This document shows, in pieces, positions 9,183 through 17,717 of a stretch of 64,000 bases of DNA (its first letter is position 1; the number at the start of each line of letters is the position of its first letter). Made by a program: the position numbers and the translations under genes. The notes beneath the pieces were generated by a model. The model ran no database searches. It was not told the DNA's origin and saw only the letters and a list, made by a program, of their open reading frames with translations. Source of the stretch: an uncultured Desulfovibrio sp. (lineage in GTDB: Bacteria > Desulfobacterota > Desulfovibrionia > Desulfovibrionales > Desulfovibrionaceae); the NCBI GenBank assembly GCA_934546745.1, contig CAKTDV010000001.1, positions 156,797-220,796 of the forward strand, read 5' to 3'.

Positions 9183-9841
9183 TGCGCCCTGTTCACCCGT
9201 TCCGCCTGGCGGCATTGCTCTGCCTCTGCCTCGCCGCGCTTGCCTGTACCCGCAAACCCACCAGCACGGCGGATATGCCGCGCCTACTCTCTCCCGCCGC
9301 CAGCGTCGCCGTCCTGCCCTTTTCCCAGCCGGACAGCAATGCCGGGCTTCTCATGGGGCAACTGCCCGATCCGCAGGGACGCATTGACGGCAGCCATCTT
9401 GCCGATCTTGACAACCGCCTCCAGGAGGCCCTGCGCGAACGCAAAAGCAGCCGCCGCTACGACTTTCTCCCCTCCAGCGCCCTGCCCAAGATTTCCGCGG
9501 GCCACAGCGCCCATCAGCCACAAGCGCTCCCGGCTCTGGCCGCCGTTGCCGCCAGCCACGGCGCGGAGTACCTTCTTGTGCCGCAGGTCATTAACTGGCA
9601 TGAACGCGAAGGCTCCCGCATGGGCGTTACCCGTCCGGCGCATGTCAAAGTGGAATTCTACCTCATCAGCGCAAAACATGGCGGCGTTGCCAATCGTTCC
9701 GTCTATGAAGTGGAGCAGACAGGCCTTGCCGACAATCTCCTCACCGTGGGCGATTTCTTCCGCCGCAAGGGCGGCTGGGTCACCGCCACAGAACTGGCCG
9801 GCGAAGGCATCCGCAAGGCCATAAAGGACTTTGGGTTATGA
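9182..9841 (+). CDS. Putative lipoprotein between hisB and hisA
   Basis: 219 residues. The N-terminus has a lipoprotein signal with lipobox LALAC near residue 20, so it is probably lipidated. The remainder resembles small periplasmic alpha/beta domains of the CsgG/LpoB kind: a hydrophobic strand VAVLPF, a middle stretch GAEYLLVPQVINW, and a closing strand VKVEFYLISAK. I do not recognise a named family. It overlaps hisB by one base and hisA by four, so it is co-translated with histidine genes although nothing in it suggests histidine metabolism. Confidence 0.7.
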   Translation: MRPVHPFRLAALLCLCLAALACTRKPTSTADMPRLLSPAASVAVLPFSQPDSNAGLLMGQLPDPQGRIDGSHLADLDNRLQEALRERKSSRRYDFLPSSALPKISAGHSAHQPQALPALAAVAASHGAEYLLVPQVINWHEREGSRMGVTRPAHVKVEFYLISAKHGGVANRSVYEVEQTGLADNLLTVGDFFRRKGGWVTATELAGEGIRKAIKDFGL

Positions 9842-10572
9842 TCATTTTTCCCGCTGTGGACATCCAGAACGGACAGGCCGTGCGCCTGCGCCAGGGCCGC
9901 GCCGACGAGGCGACCGTCTTTGCCGCCGATCCCGTGGCCGCCGCCCGCGACTGGGAAATGCAGGGAGCCCGCCAGCTGCATGTGGTCGATCTTGACGGCG
10001 CCTTTGACGGACTGCCGCAAAGCCGCGACATCGTGCGCGGCATCTGCGCCGCCGTTTCCATTCCCGTGCAGCTTGGCGGCGGCATACGCGACGAAGCCGT
10101 GGCCCGCGCCTACCTTGATGCCGGCGTGCGACGCCTCATCATCGGGACACTGGCCCTGGAAGCGCCAGACGCCTTCGCCGCCCTCTGCCGCGCCTTTCCC
10201 GGGCGCATCGGCGTCTCCCTTGATGCCGATGGCGGACGCCTCAAGACAAAGGGCTGGGTCGCCGATGCCGGACAGACCGTTGACGACGTGCTGCCGCGCC
10301 TGCTCAGGGACGGCGCGGCGTTCATCATCTATACCGACATAGAACGCGACGGTATGCAGAGTGGCGTCAATGTCGAGGCTCTCCGCCGCCTTGCCACCCT
10401 GTCCACCGTCCCTGTCATCGCCGCCGGAGGCGTCGCCACCATGGACGATGTCCGGGCTCTCTACCCGCTGACGAAAACCACGCGCCTTCAGGGAGCCATC
10501 AGCGGCCGCGCCCTGTATGAGGGAACCCTTTCCCTGCCTGAAGCCAACGCCTGGATCGACGCGCAGCCATGA
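9838..10572 (+). CDS. hisA: Phosphoribosylformimino-AICAR-P isomerase HisA
   Basis: 244 residues, a (beta/alpha)8 barrel. The N-terminal FPAVDIQNGQAVRLRQG carries the catalytic Asp of strand 1, and IYTDIERDGMQSGVN holds the second catalytic Asp. The phosphate-binding motifs LGGGIRD and AAGGVATMDD are intact. It catalyses the Amadori isomerisation of ProFAR in histidine synthesis. The ATG overlaps the preceding stop. Confidence 0.95.
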   Translation: MIIFPAVDIQNGQAVRLRQGRADEATVFAADPVAAARDWEMQGARQLHVVDLDGAFDGLPQSRDIVRGICAAVSIPVQLGGGIRDEAVARAYLDAGVRRLIIGTLALEAPDAFAALCRAFPGRIGVSLDADGGRLKTKGWVADAGQTVDDVLPRLLRDGAAFIIYTDIERDGMQSGVNVEALRRLATLSTVPVIAAGGVATMDDVRALYPLTKTTRLQGAISGRALYEGTLSLPEANAWIDAQP

Positions 10573-10961
10573 CCGAACCGACCTTTCGCCACTGGCTGGC
10601 CCTCGCCCTGGCCATCCTGCTTGAGACCGGAGGCACGTCCGTCCTCAAGTTCTCCCACGCCTGGACGTTTCCCCATGCGGAGTTCCTCGGTCTTTCCGTC
10701 ATGCTCGCCGCCGTCTGCCTTTCCTACTACTGTCTTGCGAAGGCGACGACGGGACTGCCCGTGGGCGTCGCCTTCGCTTTCTGGGAAGCGTGCGGCCTCA
10801 GCCTCATCGCCATCATGGGCTTTTGCTTCTTTCATGAGGAACCCACGCCGCAGCGCATCCTCGGCCTTCTCTGCGCCCTGGCCGGAGCCATGCTGGTGAA
10901 CCTCGGCACGGCGCACACGCCCGCCGCGACGGAGCCAGACCAGGAGAGGGCGCGTGGCTAG
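10569..10961 (+). CDS. SMR-family transporter, MdtJ-like
   Basis: 130 residues with four membrane helices. The functional Glu of small multidrug resistance proteins is present in helix 1 (LAILLETGGTSVLKFSH). Helix 3 carries VGVAFAFWEACGL, corresponding to the family's YAxW region. It overlaps both neighbours by a few bases. The following gene is MdtI-like, so the pair probably forms a heterodimeric exporter such as the spermidine exporter MdtJI. The substrate is inferred. Confidence 0.75.
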   Translation: MTEPTFRHWLALALAILLETGGTSVLKFSHAWTFPHAEFLGLSVMLAAVCLSYYCLAKATTGLPVGVAFAFWEACGLSLIAIMGFCFFHEEPTPQRILGLLCALAGAMLVNLGTAHTPAATEPDQERARG

Positions 10962-11295
10962 CGGCACCTTTTCCCTTGCCGGGCTGCTGGCTCTGCTGCT
11001 GGTGGGCTGCGCCGCTACGCTGGATGTGCTGGCAAATCTTCTGCTGGCCCGCTCCGACGGTTTCCGCCGCCGTCTGACGGGGTGCGCGGCCCTTGCCTGC
11101 ATCGGCGCTGCCTTCTATTGTCTCTCGCTTGCCCTGCATCACATGGATCTTTCCGTCGCCTACGCCCTCTGGGGCAGTTTTGGCATTCTCGGAACCTCCG
11201 TTGGCGGCTGGATCTTCTTCCGGCAAAAACTGCGCCCCTGCGCCTTTGCGGGCATTTTCCTGCTCATCTGCGGCGTCGTCCTGCTGCATCTCTAA
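10954..11295 (+). CDS. SMR-family transporter, MdtI-like
   Basis: 113 residues with four membrane helices. The start is GTG 8 bases after CAGGAGAGG and lies inside the end of the previous gene. LLLARSDGFRRRLTG and DLSVAYALWGSFGI match the MdtI half of the spermidine exporter closely. The position normally occupied by the proton-coupling Glu of helix 1 is Asp here (AATLDVLANLLL). This suggests an asymmetric pair in which the MdtJ-like partner supplies the Glu. Confidence 0.75.
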   Translation: MASGTFSLAGLLALLLVGCAATLDVLANLLLARSDGFRRRLTGCAALACIGAAFYCLSLALHHMDLSVAYALWGSFGILGTSVGGWIFFRQKLRPCAFAGIFLLICGVVLLHL

Positions 11296-11311
11296 ACAAA
11301 GGAACTCCGCC

Positions 11312-11563
11312 ATGTGTCTTGCCATTCCCGCCCAGATTGTGGAACTGCTGCCAGAGGGCATGGCCCGTGTCCGTGTCGGCGAAAGCGACACCTACCTTAC
11401 GGCCTCCATGCATCTGCTGCCCGAACCGCCCGTCGTGGGCGACTATGTTATCGTTCATGCGGGCTTTGCCCTGCACTCCCTGAATCCGCGGGAAGCGCGG
11501 GAAAGTCTGGCGGCCCTGCGGGAACTTGTGGAGGCTTCCGACGGCGTCCCAGCGCCATTCTAG
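11312..11563 (+). CDS. hypC: HypC/HupF hydrogenase assembly chaperone
   Basis: 83 residues beginning MCLAIPAQIVEL, the signature of HypC. Cys2 is used to carry the Fe(CN)2CO unit with HypD and hand it to the large subunit of [NiFe] hydrogenase. The start follows AAAGGAACTCCGCC. It is an orphan here; no hypABDEF is visible in the window. Confidence 0.9.
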   Translation: MCLAIPAQIVELLPEGMARVRVGESDTYLTASMHLLPEPPVVGDYVIVHAGFALHSLNPREARESLAALRELVEASDGVPAPF

Positions 11564-11660
11564 CCCCGGCAGGCCGCCTTTTCCCGGAGGACGGGCCGCC
11601 GTTTTCCCGGCAACGCCGTCGCGCGGAAAAAGACGGCGTGGCATCCGTCGCCTCTCCGAC

Positions 11661-11689
11661 TTGACTTTAGGCGCGTCTTTCACCAGAGT
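11661..11689 (+). promoter_or_regulatory. Candidate promoter for ileS
   Basis: TTGACT, 17 bases, CAGAGT. The -35 is good but the -10 is weak. The same TTGAC(A/T)-17-CAGAGT arrangement occurs at 4634-4662. A small hairpin (11613-11620 with 11632-11639) lies just upstream. The remainder of the 11564-11807 gap shows no gene. Confidence 0.3.
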
Positions 11690-11807
11690 TAAGCGTTTGC
11701 CGCGGCGCGCGTGCCGCCGTTGAGTGACGGTTTTCACCGGCGTTGCCGCCGTGTCAGGAATATTTTCCCCCTGAAGAGGGAAGGTTCAGACCGCATAGGA
11801 AATTTTG

Positions 11808-14621
11808 ATGAGCGACTATAAAAAAACCCTGAATCTGCCTCAGACAGCCTTCCCCATGAAGGCCAATCTTGCCCAGCGCGAGCCCCAGATGCTCAAACAG
11901 TGGGAAGAGCGCAACGCCTACGCCGCCATGGTGGAGTCATGCACCGCCAAGGGTCCCTATGTGCTGCACGACGGCCCGCCCTATGCCAACGGGCATATTC
12001 ACATGGGTACGGCGCTCAACAAGATTCTGAAGGACATCATCATCAAGTCGCGCAACATGCGGGGCTTCGAGGCCCGCTATGTGCCGGGCTGGGACTGCCA
12101 CGGCCTGCCCATTGAGCATAAGGTCGAACAGGAGCTGAAGGAAAAGAAAAAGACCCTGCCCGCCCACGTGGTGCGCAAGTGCTGCCGTGACTATGCCAGC
12201 AAATGGATCGATACGCAGCGCAAGGAATTCCGCCGTCTCGGCGTCCTGGGCGACTGGGAAAATCCCTACCGCAGCATGACTCCGGCCTATGAGGCCGTCA
12301 CCGCGCGCGAGCTGGCCCGCTTTGTGGAAAAGGGCAACGTGGTACGCGCCAAGAAGCCCATTTACTGGTGCTGTTCCTGCCATACGGCGCTGGCCGAAGC
12401 GGAGGTGGAATACGCCGACCACACATCGCCGTCCATTTTTGTGCGTTTCCCCCTGCCGGACGCAAAACTGAAGGACATCTTCCCCAAGGCGGACACAGCC
12501 CGCAGCTATGTCGTCATCTGGACGACCACCCCCTGGACGCTGCCGGACAACATGGGCGTCTGTCTGCACCCCGAATTTACCTATGCGCTTGTGGAAGCCG
12601 GCGGCGCGCACTACCTCCTCGCCCGCGAACTGGTGGAAGGCTGCGCCAAAACCTTCGGCTGGGAAGGCTACACGGTGCTGAGCGAAGCCGAAGGGGCGGC
12701 GCTTGAGGGACTGGAAGCCCGCCATCCCTTCTATGATCGCGCCTCCCGCCTGATTCTGGGCCGCCATGTGACGCTGGACGCCGGTTCCGGCTGCGTGCAT
12801 ACGGCCCCCGGGCACGGCCGCGAAGACTATGAGGCTGGCTTACAGTACCATCTGGATGTGCTTTCGCCGCTGGACGATGCCGGACGCTTCCTGCCCAGTG
12901 TGGAGTTTTTCGCGGGGCTGAACGTCTTCGAAGCCAATCCCAGAGTCATCGAAAAGCTGAGGGAGGTGGGCGCGCTGCTGTGCGAGCGGACAATCAGCCA
13001 CTCCTATCCCCATTGCTGGCGCTGCAAACAGCCGGTGATCTTCCGCGCCACCACGCAGTGGTTCATCAGCATGGAAAAAAACGGCCTGCGCCGCCAGGCC
13101 CTGACGGCCATCAATGAAAAAGTGCGCTGGATTCCGGCATGGGGCCGCGAGCGCATCCACAACATGATCGAAACCCGTCCGGACTGGTGCATTTCGCGCC
13201 AGCGGCAATGGGGCGTGCCCATTCTGGCCCTGCTCTGCGAGGATTGCGGCGAAGCCTGGAACGATCCCGCGTGGATGACGGAGATGACAGAGCGTTTTGC
13301 CGCGCACCCCACGGGCTGCGACTACTGGTATGAGGCGGATCTCGCGGCCATCGTCCCCGATGGCCTGACCTGCCCCCATTGCGGCGGCAATCACTGGAAA
13401 AAGGAAAGTGACATCCTCGACGTCTGGTTTGACTCCGGCACGAGCTTTGCCGCCGTGCTGGAAGCGCGCCCAGAGCTGCGCTTCCCCGCCGATCTCTATC
13501 TGGAAGGTTCCGACCAGCATCGCGGCTGGTTCCACAGTTCCCTGCTGGTGGCGGAAGGCACGCGGAGCACGCCGCCGTACAGGACGGTTCTCACGCACGG
13601 CTATGTGGTGGACGGCGAAGGCCGCAAGATGTCCAAATCCATCGGCAACGTCATTGCCCCGCAGGAATTGATCGACAAATTCGGCGCGGAAATCGTGCGC
13701 CTGTGGGTGGCATCGGTGGAATATCGCGAAGACATCCGCATATCGGATCAGATTCTGAGCCGCCTGGTGGACGCCTACCGCCGCATCCGCAACACCTGCC
13801 GCTTCATTCTCGGCAATATCGCCGATCTGGACGCGGCCTCCCCGCTGCCACTGGAAGCGCTTCTGCCGCTGGATCGCTTTGCGCTGGATACGGCCGCACA
13901 GACGCATGAACGCATACAGGACGCCTACGAGGCTTTTGAGTTCCACAAGGTCTACCACACCCTGCACAATTACTGCGTGACGGATCTCTCCGGTGTCTAC
14001 CTTGACATTCTGAAGGATCGCCTCTATACGTCCGCGCCACAAAGCCGCGAACGCCGCTCCGCGCAGACGGCCCTGTGTCATATCCTGCGCATGCTGGTAC
14101 GCGATATGGCGCCCGTGCTCTCCTTTACCGCCGAGGAACTCTTTGGCCACATTCCCGAAGGACTGCGGGAAGACGCGGCGACGGTCTTTGCCCTGCCGCC
14201 GCTGGACGCCGCCCCCTACCTCCTGGAAGACGGCGTGCGCGACGACTGGAACACCCTGCTCAATGTGCGCGGCGCCGTCACGCGCGCCATCGAGCCCCTG
14301 CGCCGCGACGGCGTTGTGGGGCATTCGCTGGATACCGCCGTCACCCTTTACATGGCGGAGGAACTGCGAGAACGTCTGGAAGGACTCCACACGGATCTGC
14401 GCGCCTTCTGCATCGTTTCGCAGCTGCATACGGCGGCGCTGGCCGACGCGCCCGCACAGGCCACGCGGGACGCCGCCGTGCCGGGGCTGGCCATTGGCGT
14501 GGACAAGGCCGCCGGAGAAAAATGCGAGCGCTGCTGGATTTACAGCACGGAACTGGGTACGGATCCCGCCCATCCGACGCTGTGCCCCCGCTGCGCATCG
14601 GCCCTGAAGGAGCTGGCCTGA
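11808..14621 (+). CDS. ileS: Isoleucyl-tRNA synthetase
   Basis: 938 residues. The ATG at 11808 is preferred over the adjacent TTG; ATAGGAA lies 9 bases upstream. The class I signatures are the HIGH variant in PPYANGHIHMG (about residues 58-67) and KMSKS in GRKMSKSIGN (about 607). A C-terminal zinc finger CERCW...CPRC lies around residues 906-929, as in bacterial IleRS type 1. It charges tRNA-Ile. lspA starts 4 bases after its stop, the classic ileS-lspA order. Confidence 0.97.
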   Translation: MSDYKKTLNLPQTAFPMKANLAQREPQMLKQWEERNAYAAMVESCTAKGPYVLHDGPPYANGHIHMGTALNKILKDIIIKSRNMRGFEARYVPGWDCHGLPIEHKVEQELKEKKKTLPAHVVRKCCRDYASKWIDTQRKEFRRLGVLGDWENPYRSMTPAYEAVTARELARFVEKGNVVRAKKPIYWCCSCHTALAEAEVEYADHTSPSIFVRFPLPDAKLKDIFPKADTARSYVVIWTTTPWTLPDNMGVCLHPEFTYALVEAGGAHYLLARELVEGCAKTFGWEGYTVLSEAEGAALEGLEARHPFYDRASRLILGRHVTLDAGSGCVHTAPGHGREDYEAGLQYHLDVLSPLDDAGRFLPSVEFFAGLNVFEANPRVIEKLREVGALLCERTISHSYPHCWRCKQPVIFRATTQWFISMEKNGLRRQALTAINEKVRWIPAWGRERIHNMIETRPDWCISRQRQWGVPILALLCEDCGEAWNDPAWMTEMTERFAAHPTGCDYWYEADLAAIVPDGLTCPHCGGNHWKKESDILDVWFDSGTSFAAVLEARPELRFPADLYLEGSDQHRGWFHSSLLVAEGTRSTPPYRTVLTHGYVVDGEGRKMSKSIGNVIAPQELIDKFGAEIVRLWVASVEYREDIRISDQILSRLVDAYRRIRNTCRFILGNIADLDAASPLPLEALLPLDRFALDTAAQTHERIQDAYEAFEFHKVYHTLHNYCVTDLSGVYLDILKDRLYTSAPQSRERRSAQTALCHILRMLVRDMAPVLSFTAEELFGHIPEGLREDAATVFALPPLDAAPYLLEDGVRDDWNTLLNVRGAVTRAIEPLRRDGVVGHSLDTAVTLYMAEELRERLEGLHTDLRAFCIVSQLHTAALADAPAQATRDAAVPGLAIGVDKAAGEKCERCWIYSTELGTDPAHPTLCPRCASALKELA

Positions 14622-14625
14622 GACC

Positions 14626-15135
14626 ATGCCCGCCCGTTTCGGCATCCTGGCGGCGGTGGCCCTTGCGGTCATGGCGCTCGATCAATGGACAAAGTGGCTG
14701 ACGCTTGTCCATATTCCGGAGCATCGCCCGATTTCTGTCATACCCGGTCTTTTCGCACTGGTGAACGTCCGCAACCGGGGCGCCGCGTTCGGTTTTCTGA
14801 ACCGCTCGGATATAGAATGGCAGTTCTTGCTCTTCCTGGGGGCAACGGTGGTCGCTGCCGTCGCCATCATCGCCCTGATCCGATCCATGCGCGCCTATGA
14901 CGGGCGTCTTGTCTTCGGCCTCGGGCTGGTACTGGGCGGCGCGCTGGGCAATCTTGTGGATCGGATACGCTTTCGCGCCGTTATTGACTTTCTGGATTTC
15001 TCCATCGGCTCCTGGCATTGGCCGGCGTTCAACGTGGCGGATATGGCCATCTGCCTCGGCGCGCTGCTGGCCTGCCTGTCCCTCTGGCGCCCCCTGCCCG
15101 GAGAGGAAAGGCCGCAAAAGGAACGTAAGCAATGA
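14626..15135 (+). CDS. lspA: Lipoprotein signal peptidase II
   Basis: 169 residues with four membrane helices. The conserved boxes are present: LDQWTKW, NVRNRGAAFGFL, LGNLVDRIRFRAVIDFLDF and FNVADMAIC. The two catalytic Asp residues are in the VDR and VAD motifs. It cleaves the signal peptide of lipoproteins after diacylglyceryl transfer. Its stop overlaps the next start (ATGA). Confidence 0.96.
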   Translation: MPARFGILAAVALAVMALDQWTKWLTLVHIPEHRPISVIPGLFALVNVRNRGAAFGFLNRSDIEWQFLLFLGATVVAAVAIIALIRSMRAYDGRLVFGLGLVLGGALGNLVDRIRFRAVIDFLDFSIGSWHWPAFNVADMAICLGALLACLSLWRPLPGEERPQKERKQ

Positions 15136-15341
15136 CTCTGACCTTTGCATGGTGGTATGTACCGCTGGCCCTGCTGCCGATGGTTCCCACCTTCTGGAGC
15201 ATCTGGCATATCTGGAGCCATGCCTTTTCCTCCCCCCTACAACGGAGCAAATGGCTTGTTCTTGTGGTGTTTCTGCCTGTCATCGGCGGAATCCTCTATA
15301 TTTTCACCGGTCGAGGCAAGGCCGGCAAAAAACTTTTCTGA
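15132..15341 (+). CDS. Small PLDc_N-like membrane protein
   Basis: 69 residues with two hydrophobic helices joined by a short polar loop. The pattern WYVPLALLPMVPTFWSIWHI...VVFLPVIGGILYIF resembles the two-helix PLDc_N (phospholipase D-nuclease N-terminal) domain seen alone or fused to cardiolipin synthases. It overlaps lspA by 4 bases, so it is in the ileS-lspA operon. Function unknown. Confidence 0.65.
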   Translation: MTLTFAWWYVPLALLPMVPTFWSIWHIWSHAFSSPLQRSKWLVLVVFLPVIGGILYIFTGRGKAGKKLF

Positions 15342-15356
15342 AAAAGGTAGAGCGCC

Positions 15357-16274
15357 ATGCGTCGTCAACGCCTTCTCCCTCTTTTCGTCCTCTGTTGCGC
15401 GTCTCTTCTCCTGAACGGTTGCGCCACCGGCGGATTCTCTCCATCGTCTTCCGGCGGCGGCAGTCTTTCCGTGGAACAGCAGCTGCAACAACACGACATG
15501 ATGCTGAAACAGCTGCAACCGGCACAGGCAGACATGTGGAATCAGGTTCAGACCATGCGTCAGGAGCTGAACGCCCTCAAAGGGCAGGTAGACGATCTCA
15601 AGAACGTCGGCGGCGCGCGCGCCCTTGTGGATCGCGTCAACCGCCATGACGCGGCGCTGCGCCAGATCGAGACCAGTATGGCCCTGAACCTGAACCTGGG
15701 CGAAGCCCTGCCTAGCGCCGGAACCGCCGCATCCACGCCCATGAGCGGCGAAAACGCCCTTGCGCGGAATGCGGCGGCCGCCAATCCCTATGGCGCGGGG
15801 GGATCCGCCTCCGCCCAGCCCGCTCCAGGCGTCCCGACGCCCTCCGGCGGCACGTGGGGTCAGGCCAGCCCGCAGCCGCAGGCCCCCGCGCCGCAAAAGG
15901 ATATTTCGCTTGCGCTGTATGATGCGGGCCTCAACGCCTTCAATGCGCGCCGCTATGACGAGGCGCAGCGTTCCTTTTCGGATTTCCTGAAAAACTACGC
16001 CGATCACTCCATGACGCCCGACGCCCAGTTCTATCTGGCGGAATGCTATTTCCAACGCAACCAGTTCGCCGACGCCGCCCTTGCCTACGATACGGTCATC
16101 ACCAAATACGGCAAAAGCTCCAAGGCGCCGGCAGCCTATCTGAAACAGGGCATCTGCTTCAGCAAGATCAATCAGGGGGCGGCGGCCAAATCCCGCCTCA
16201 ACGAATTGATCCGCAAATATCCCAATTCCGCCGAAGCCGCGCGCGCCAAGTCCTTTCTCAAGACCAACAAATAA
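15357..16274 (+). CDS. cpoB: Tol-Pal associated TPR protein, CpoB/YbgF-like
   Basis: 305 residues. The signal peptide ends in a lipobox-like LLLNGCATGG, so it may be lipidated rather than free in the periplasm. An N-terminal coiled coil (about residues 40-110, trimerisation in CpoB) is followed by an Ala/Pro/Gly linker and three TPR units containing YDEAQRSFSDFLKNY, LAECYFQRNQFADAAL and KQGICFSKINQGAAAK. In relatives CpoB coordinates peptidoglycan synthesis with outer-membrane constriction. No tol genes are adjacent. Confidence 0.8.
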   Translation: MRRQRLLPLFVLCCASLLLNGCATGGFSPSSSGGGSLSVEQQLQQHDMMLKQLQPAQADMWNQVQTMRQELNALKGQVDDLKNVGGARALVDRVNRHDAALRQIETSMALNLNLGEALPSAGTAASTPMSGENALARNAAAANPYGAGGSASAQPAPGVPTPSGGTWGQASPQPQAPAPQKDISLALYDAGLNAFNARRYDEAQRSFSDFLKNYADHSMTPDAQFYLAECYFQRNQFADAALAYDTVITKYGKSSKAPAAYLKQGICFSKINQGAAAKSRLNELIRKYPNSAEAARAKSFLKTNK

Positions 16275-16337
16275 GACATCCCCGGCGCGGACGGAGCGCA
16301 CACACAGAACGATTATCCACAAGGCACGGGAGCTGCC

Positions 16338-17012
16338 ATGTCCAACGCAACGGCAACCAGCGAGAATAACACCATCTACAAGCAAGTCAGCGACGATATG
16401 CGCCAGGGTCTGCGGCGCATCTACCAGGAAATTGTCAGCGCTTCAGGCAATGACAAGAACCCCAACGGTACGGAGCATGATGAAGTGTTTACCGAAGCTT
16501 CTGTTCAGCTGAACGAAATCATGGAGGCTACGGAAAAAGCCACCATGCGCATCATGGAACTGGTTGAGGCGCAACTTGACTGGCAGGTGGAAAGCGCCCA
16601 GCTGCTGAGCAGCATCAAGAGCGGACAGCCATGCTCGGCCCAGCTGGCGCGTTTGACCTATATCAACAAAAGGCTGGGAGAGGATCTGACGGAAATCATC
16701 ACTGCCCTCTCCTTCCAGGATCTGACGGGGCAACGCATCAAGAAGGTCGTCAAGGCGCTGCACGAAATCGAGGCGTCCGTCGTGGACATGTACCTGTCCT
16801 CCGGCCTTGTCATGGATGGCGCGGAAAAAGATCCCTCATGCTCGCTGGAATCCCTGCGCACCGAAGCCTCCAAGGCCATGGAAGCCTTTCGCGAAAGCCG
16901 CACCAAGGTGGCGGACGTGCTGTCCGAAAAGAACGATGAGCTCAAGGGTCCCAGCAAGGACAGCGTCTCGCAGAGCGCCATCGACGACATGCTCGCCCAG
17001 CTGGGCATGTAG
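16338..17012 (+). CDS. cheZ: CheZ-like protein phosphatase
   Basis: 224 residues, mostly helical, with a long coiled-coil hairpin. The conserved active-site helix is present as LSFQDLTGQRIKKVV; in CheZ the Gln of this motif attacks phospho-CheY. The C-terminal tail IDDMLAQLGM resembles the CheY-binding amphipathic peptide. It dephosphorylates CheY-P to terminate the chemotaxis signal. There are no other che genes beside it, though a chemoreceptor lies 2.6 kb downstream on the other strand. Confidence 0.85.
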   Translation: MSNATATSENNTIYKQVSDDMRQGLRRIYQEIVSASGNDKNPNGTEHDEVFTEASVQLNEIMEATEKATMRIMELVEAQLDWQVESAQLLSSIKSGQPCSAQLARLTYINKRLGEDLTEIITALSFQDLTGQRIKKVVKALHEIEASVVDMYLSSGLVMDGAEKDPSCSLESLRTEASKAMEAFRESRTKVADVLSEKNDELKGPSKDSVSQSAIDDMLAQLGM

Positions 17013-17029
17013 CAAAGGAGCATCACGAC

Positions 17030-17632
17030 ATGTCACACCCCCCGGTTATCGGCCAATGGAACCACGATCAGTATCTTGAACGCGTGCTGGCCTTTCATGG
17101 GCACACGGCCCCGGGCGTCGTCATCGGCGGGTATATGGTGGAGGCGGGACGGCGCGCCCTGCCGGAAGGCATACTTTTCGATGCCATTTCCGAAACCGTG
17201 CAATGCCTGCCCGACGCCATTCAGCTTCTGACGCCCTGCACCATCGGCAACGGCTGGATGCGCGTCTACAATCTGGGCATTTTCGCCCTGACGCTCTATG
17301 ACAAGCGAACCGGCGAGGGTGTGCGCGTCAAGCTGGATGTGGAGCGCCTGCGCGCCTATCCTGACGTGCGATCGTGGTTCCTCAAGGAAAAGCCCAAAAA
17401 AGAACAGGACTCCGGGGCCATAGCCCGCCAGATACGCGAAGGCGGCTTTCAGATGCTCTCTTCCGCCCCCGTGCGGATTCATCCCGACATTCTCACCCGT
17501 CAGGGCAAGGGTTCCGTCACGCGCTGCCCCGACTGCGGCGAATACTATCCCGTCCGCTTTGGCGAACGCTGCCGCCTCTGCCAGGGCAACGGCCCCTATG
17601 AGCGCTGGAATGCGGAAGAAGCGAGGCCGTAG
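17030..17632 (+). CDS. FmdE-family protein with zinc ribbon
   Basis: 200 residues. The N-terminal domain matches FmdE (formylmethanofuran dehydrogenase subunit E), with a region HGHTAPGVVIGGYMVE and QLLTPCTIGNGW. The C-terminal 40 residues form a zinc ribbon, CPDCGEYY...CRLCQG. The usual HGHxCPG box has Ala in place of Cys. Sulfate reducers commonly carry FmdE-like proteins, often near molybdenum enzymes, but the biochemical role is not established. It is 17 bases after cheZ and ends before a strong terminator. Confidence 0.8.
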   Translation: MSHPPVIGQWNHDQYLERVLAFHGHTAPGVVIGGYMVEAGRRALPEGILFDAISETVQCLPDAIQLLTPCTIGNGWMRVYNLGIFALTLYDKRTGEGVRVKLDVERLRAYPDVRSWFLKEKPKKEQDSGAIARQIREGGFQMLSSAPVRIHPDILTRQGKGSVTRCPDCGEYYPVRFGERCRLCQGNGPYERWNAEEARP

Positions 17633-17660
17633 CGTCGCGCCACGCAGGCGGATAAAGACA

Positions 17661-17695
17661 AAGACCCGCCGGGAATGCCCCGGCGGGTCTTTTTT
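17661..17695 (+). terminator. Rho-independent terminator after fmdE
   Basis: A 13-bp GC-rich stem (AAGACCCGCCGGG with its complement), a 5-base loop and TTTTTT. It lies between convergent genes and the reverse strand also ends in a T-rich stretch, so it may act in both directions. Confidence 0.9.
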
Positions 17696-17717
17696 GTCGC
17701 TTTTGAACGTCGCGGCC

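Noticed and set aside
11564..11807. T-box or other riboswitch before ileS
   Set aside because: No T-box sequence or specifier loop seen; only a small hairpin and a weak promoter.
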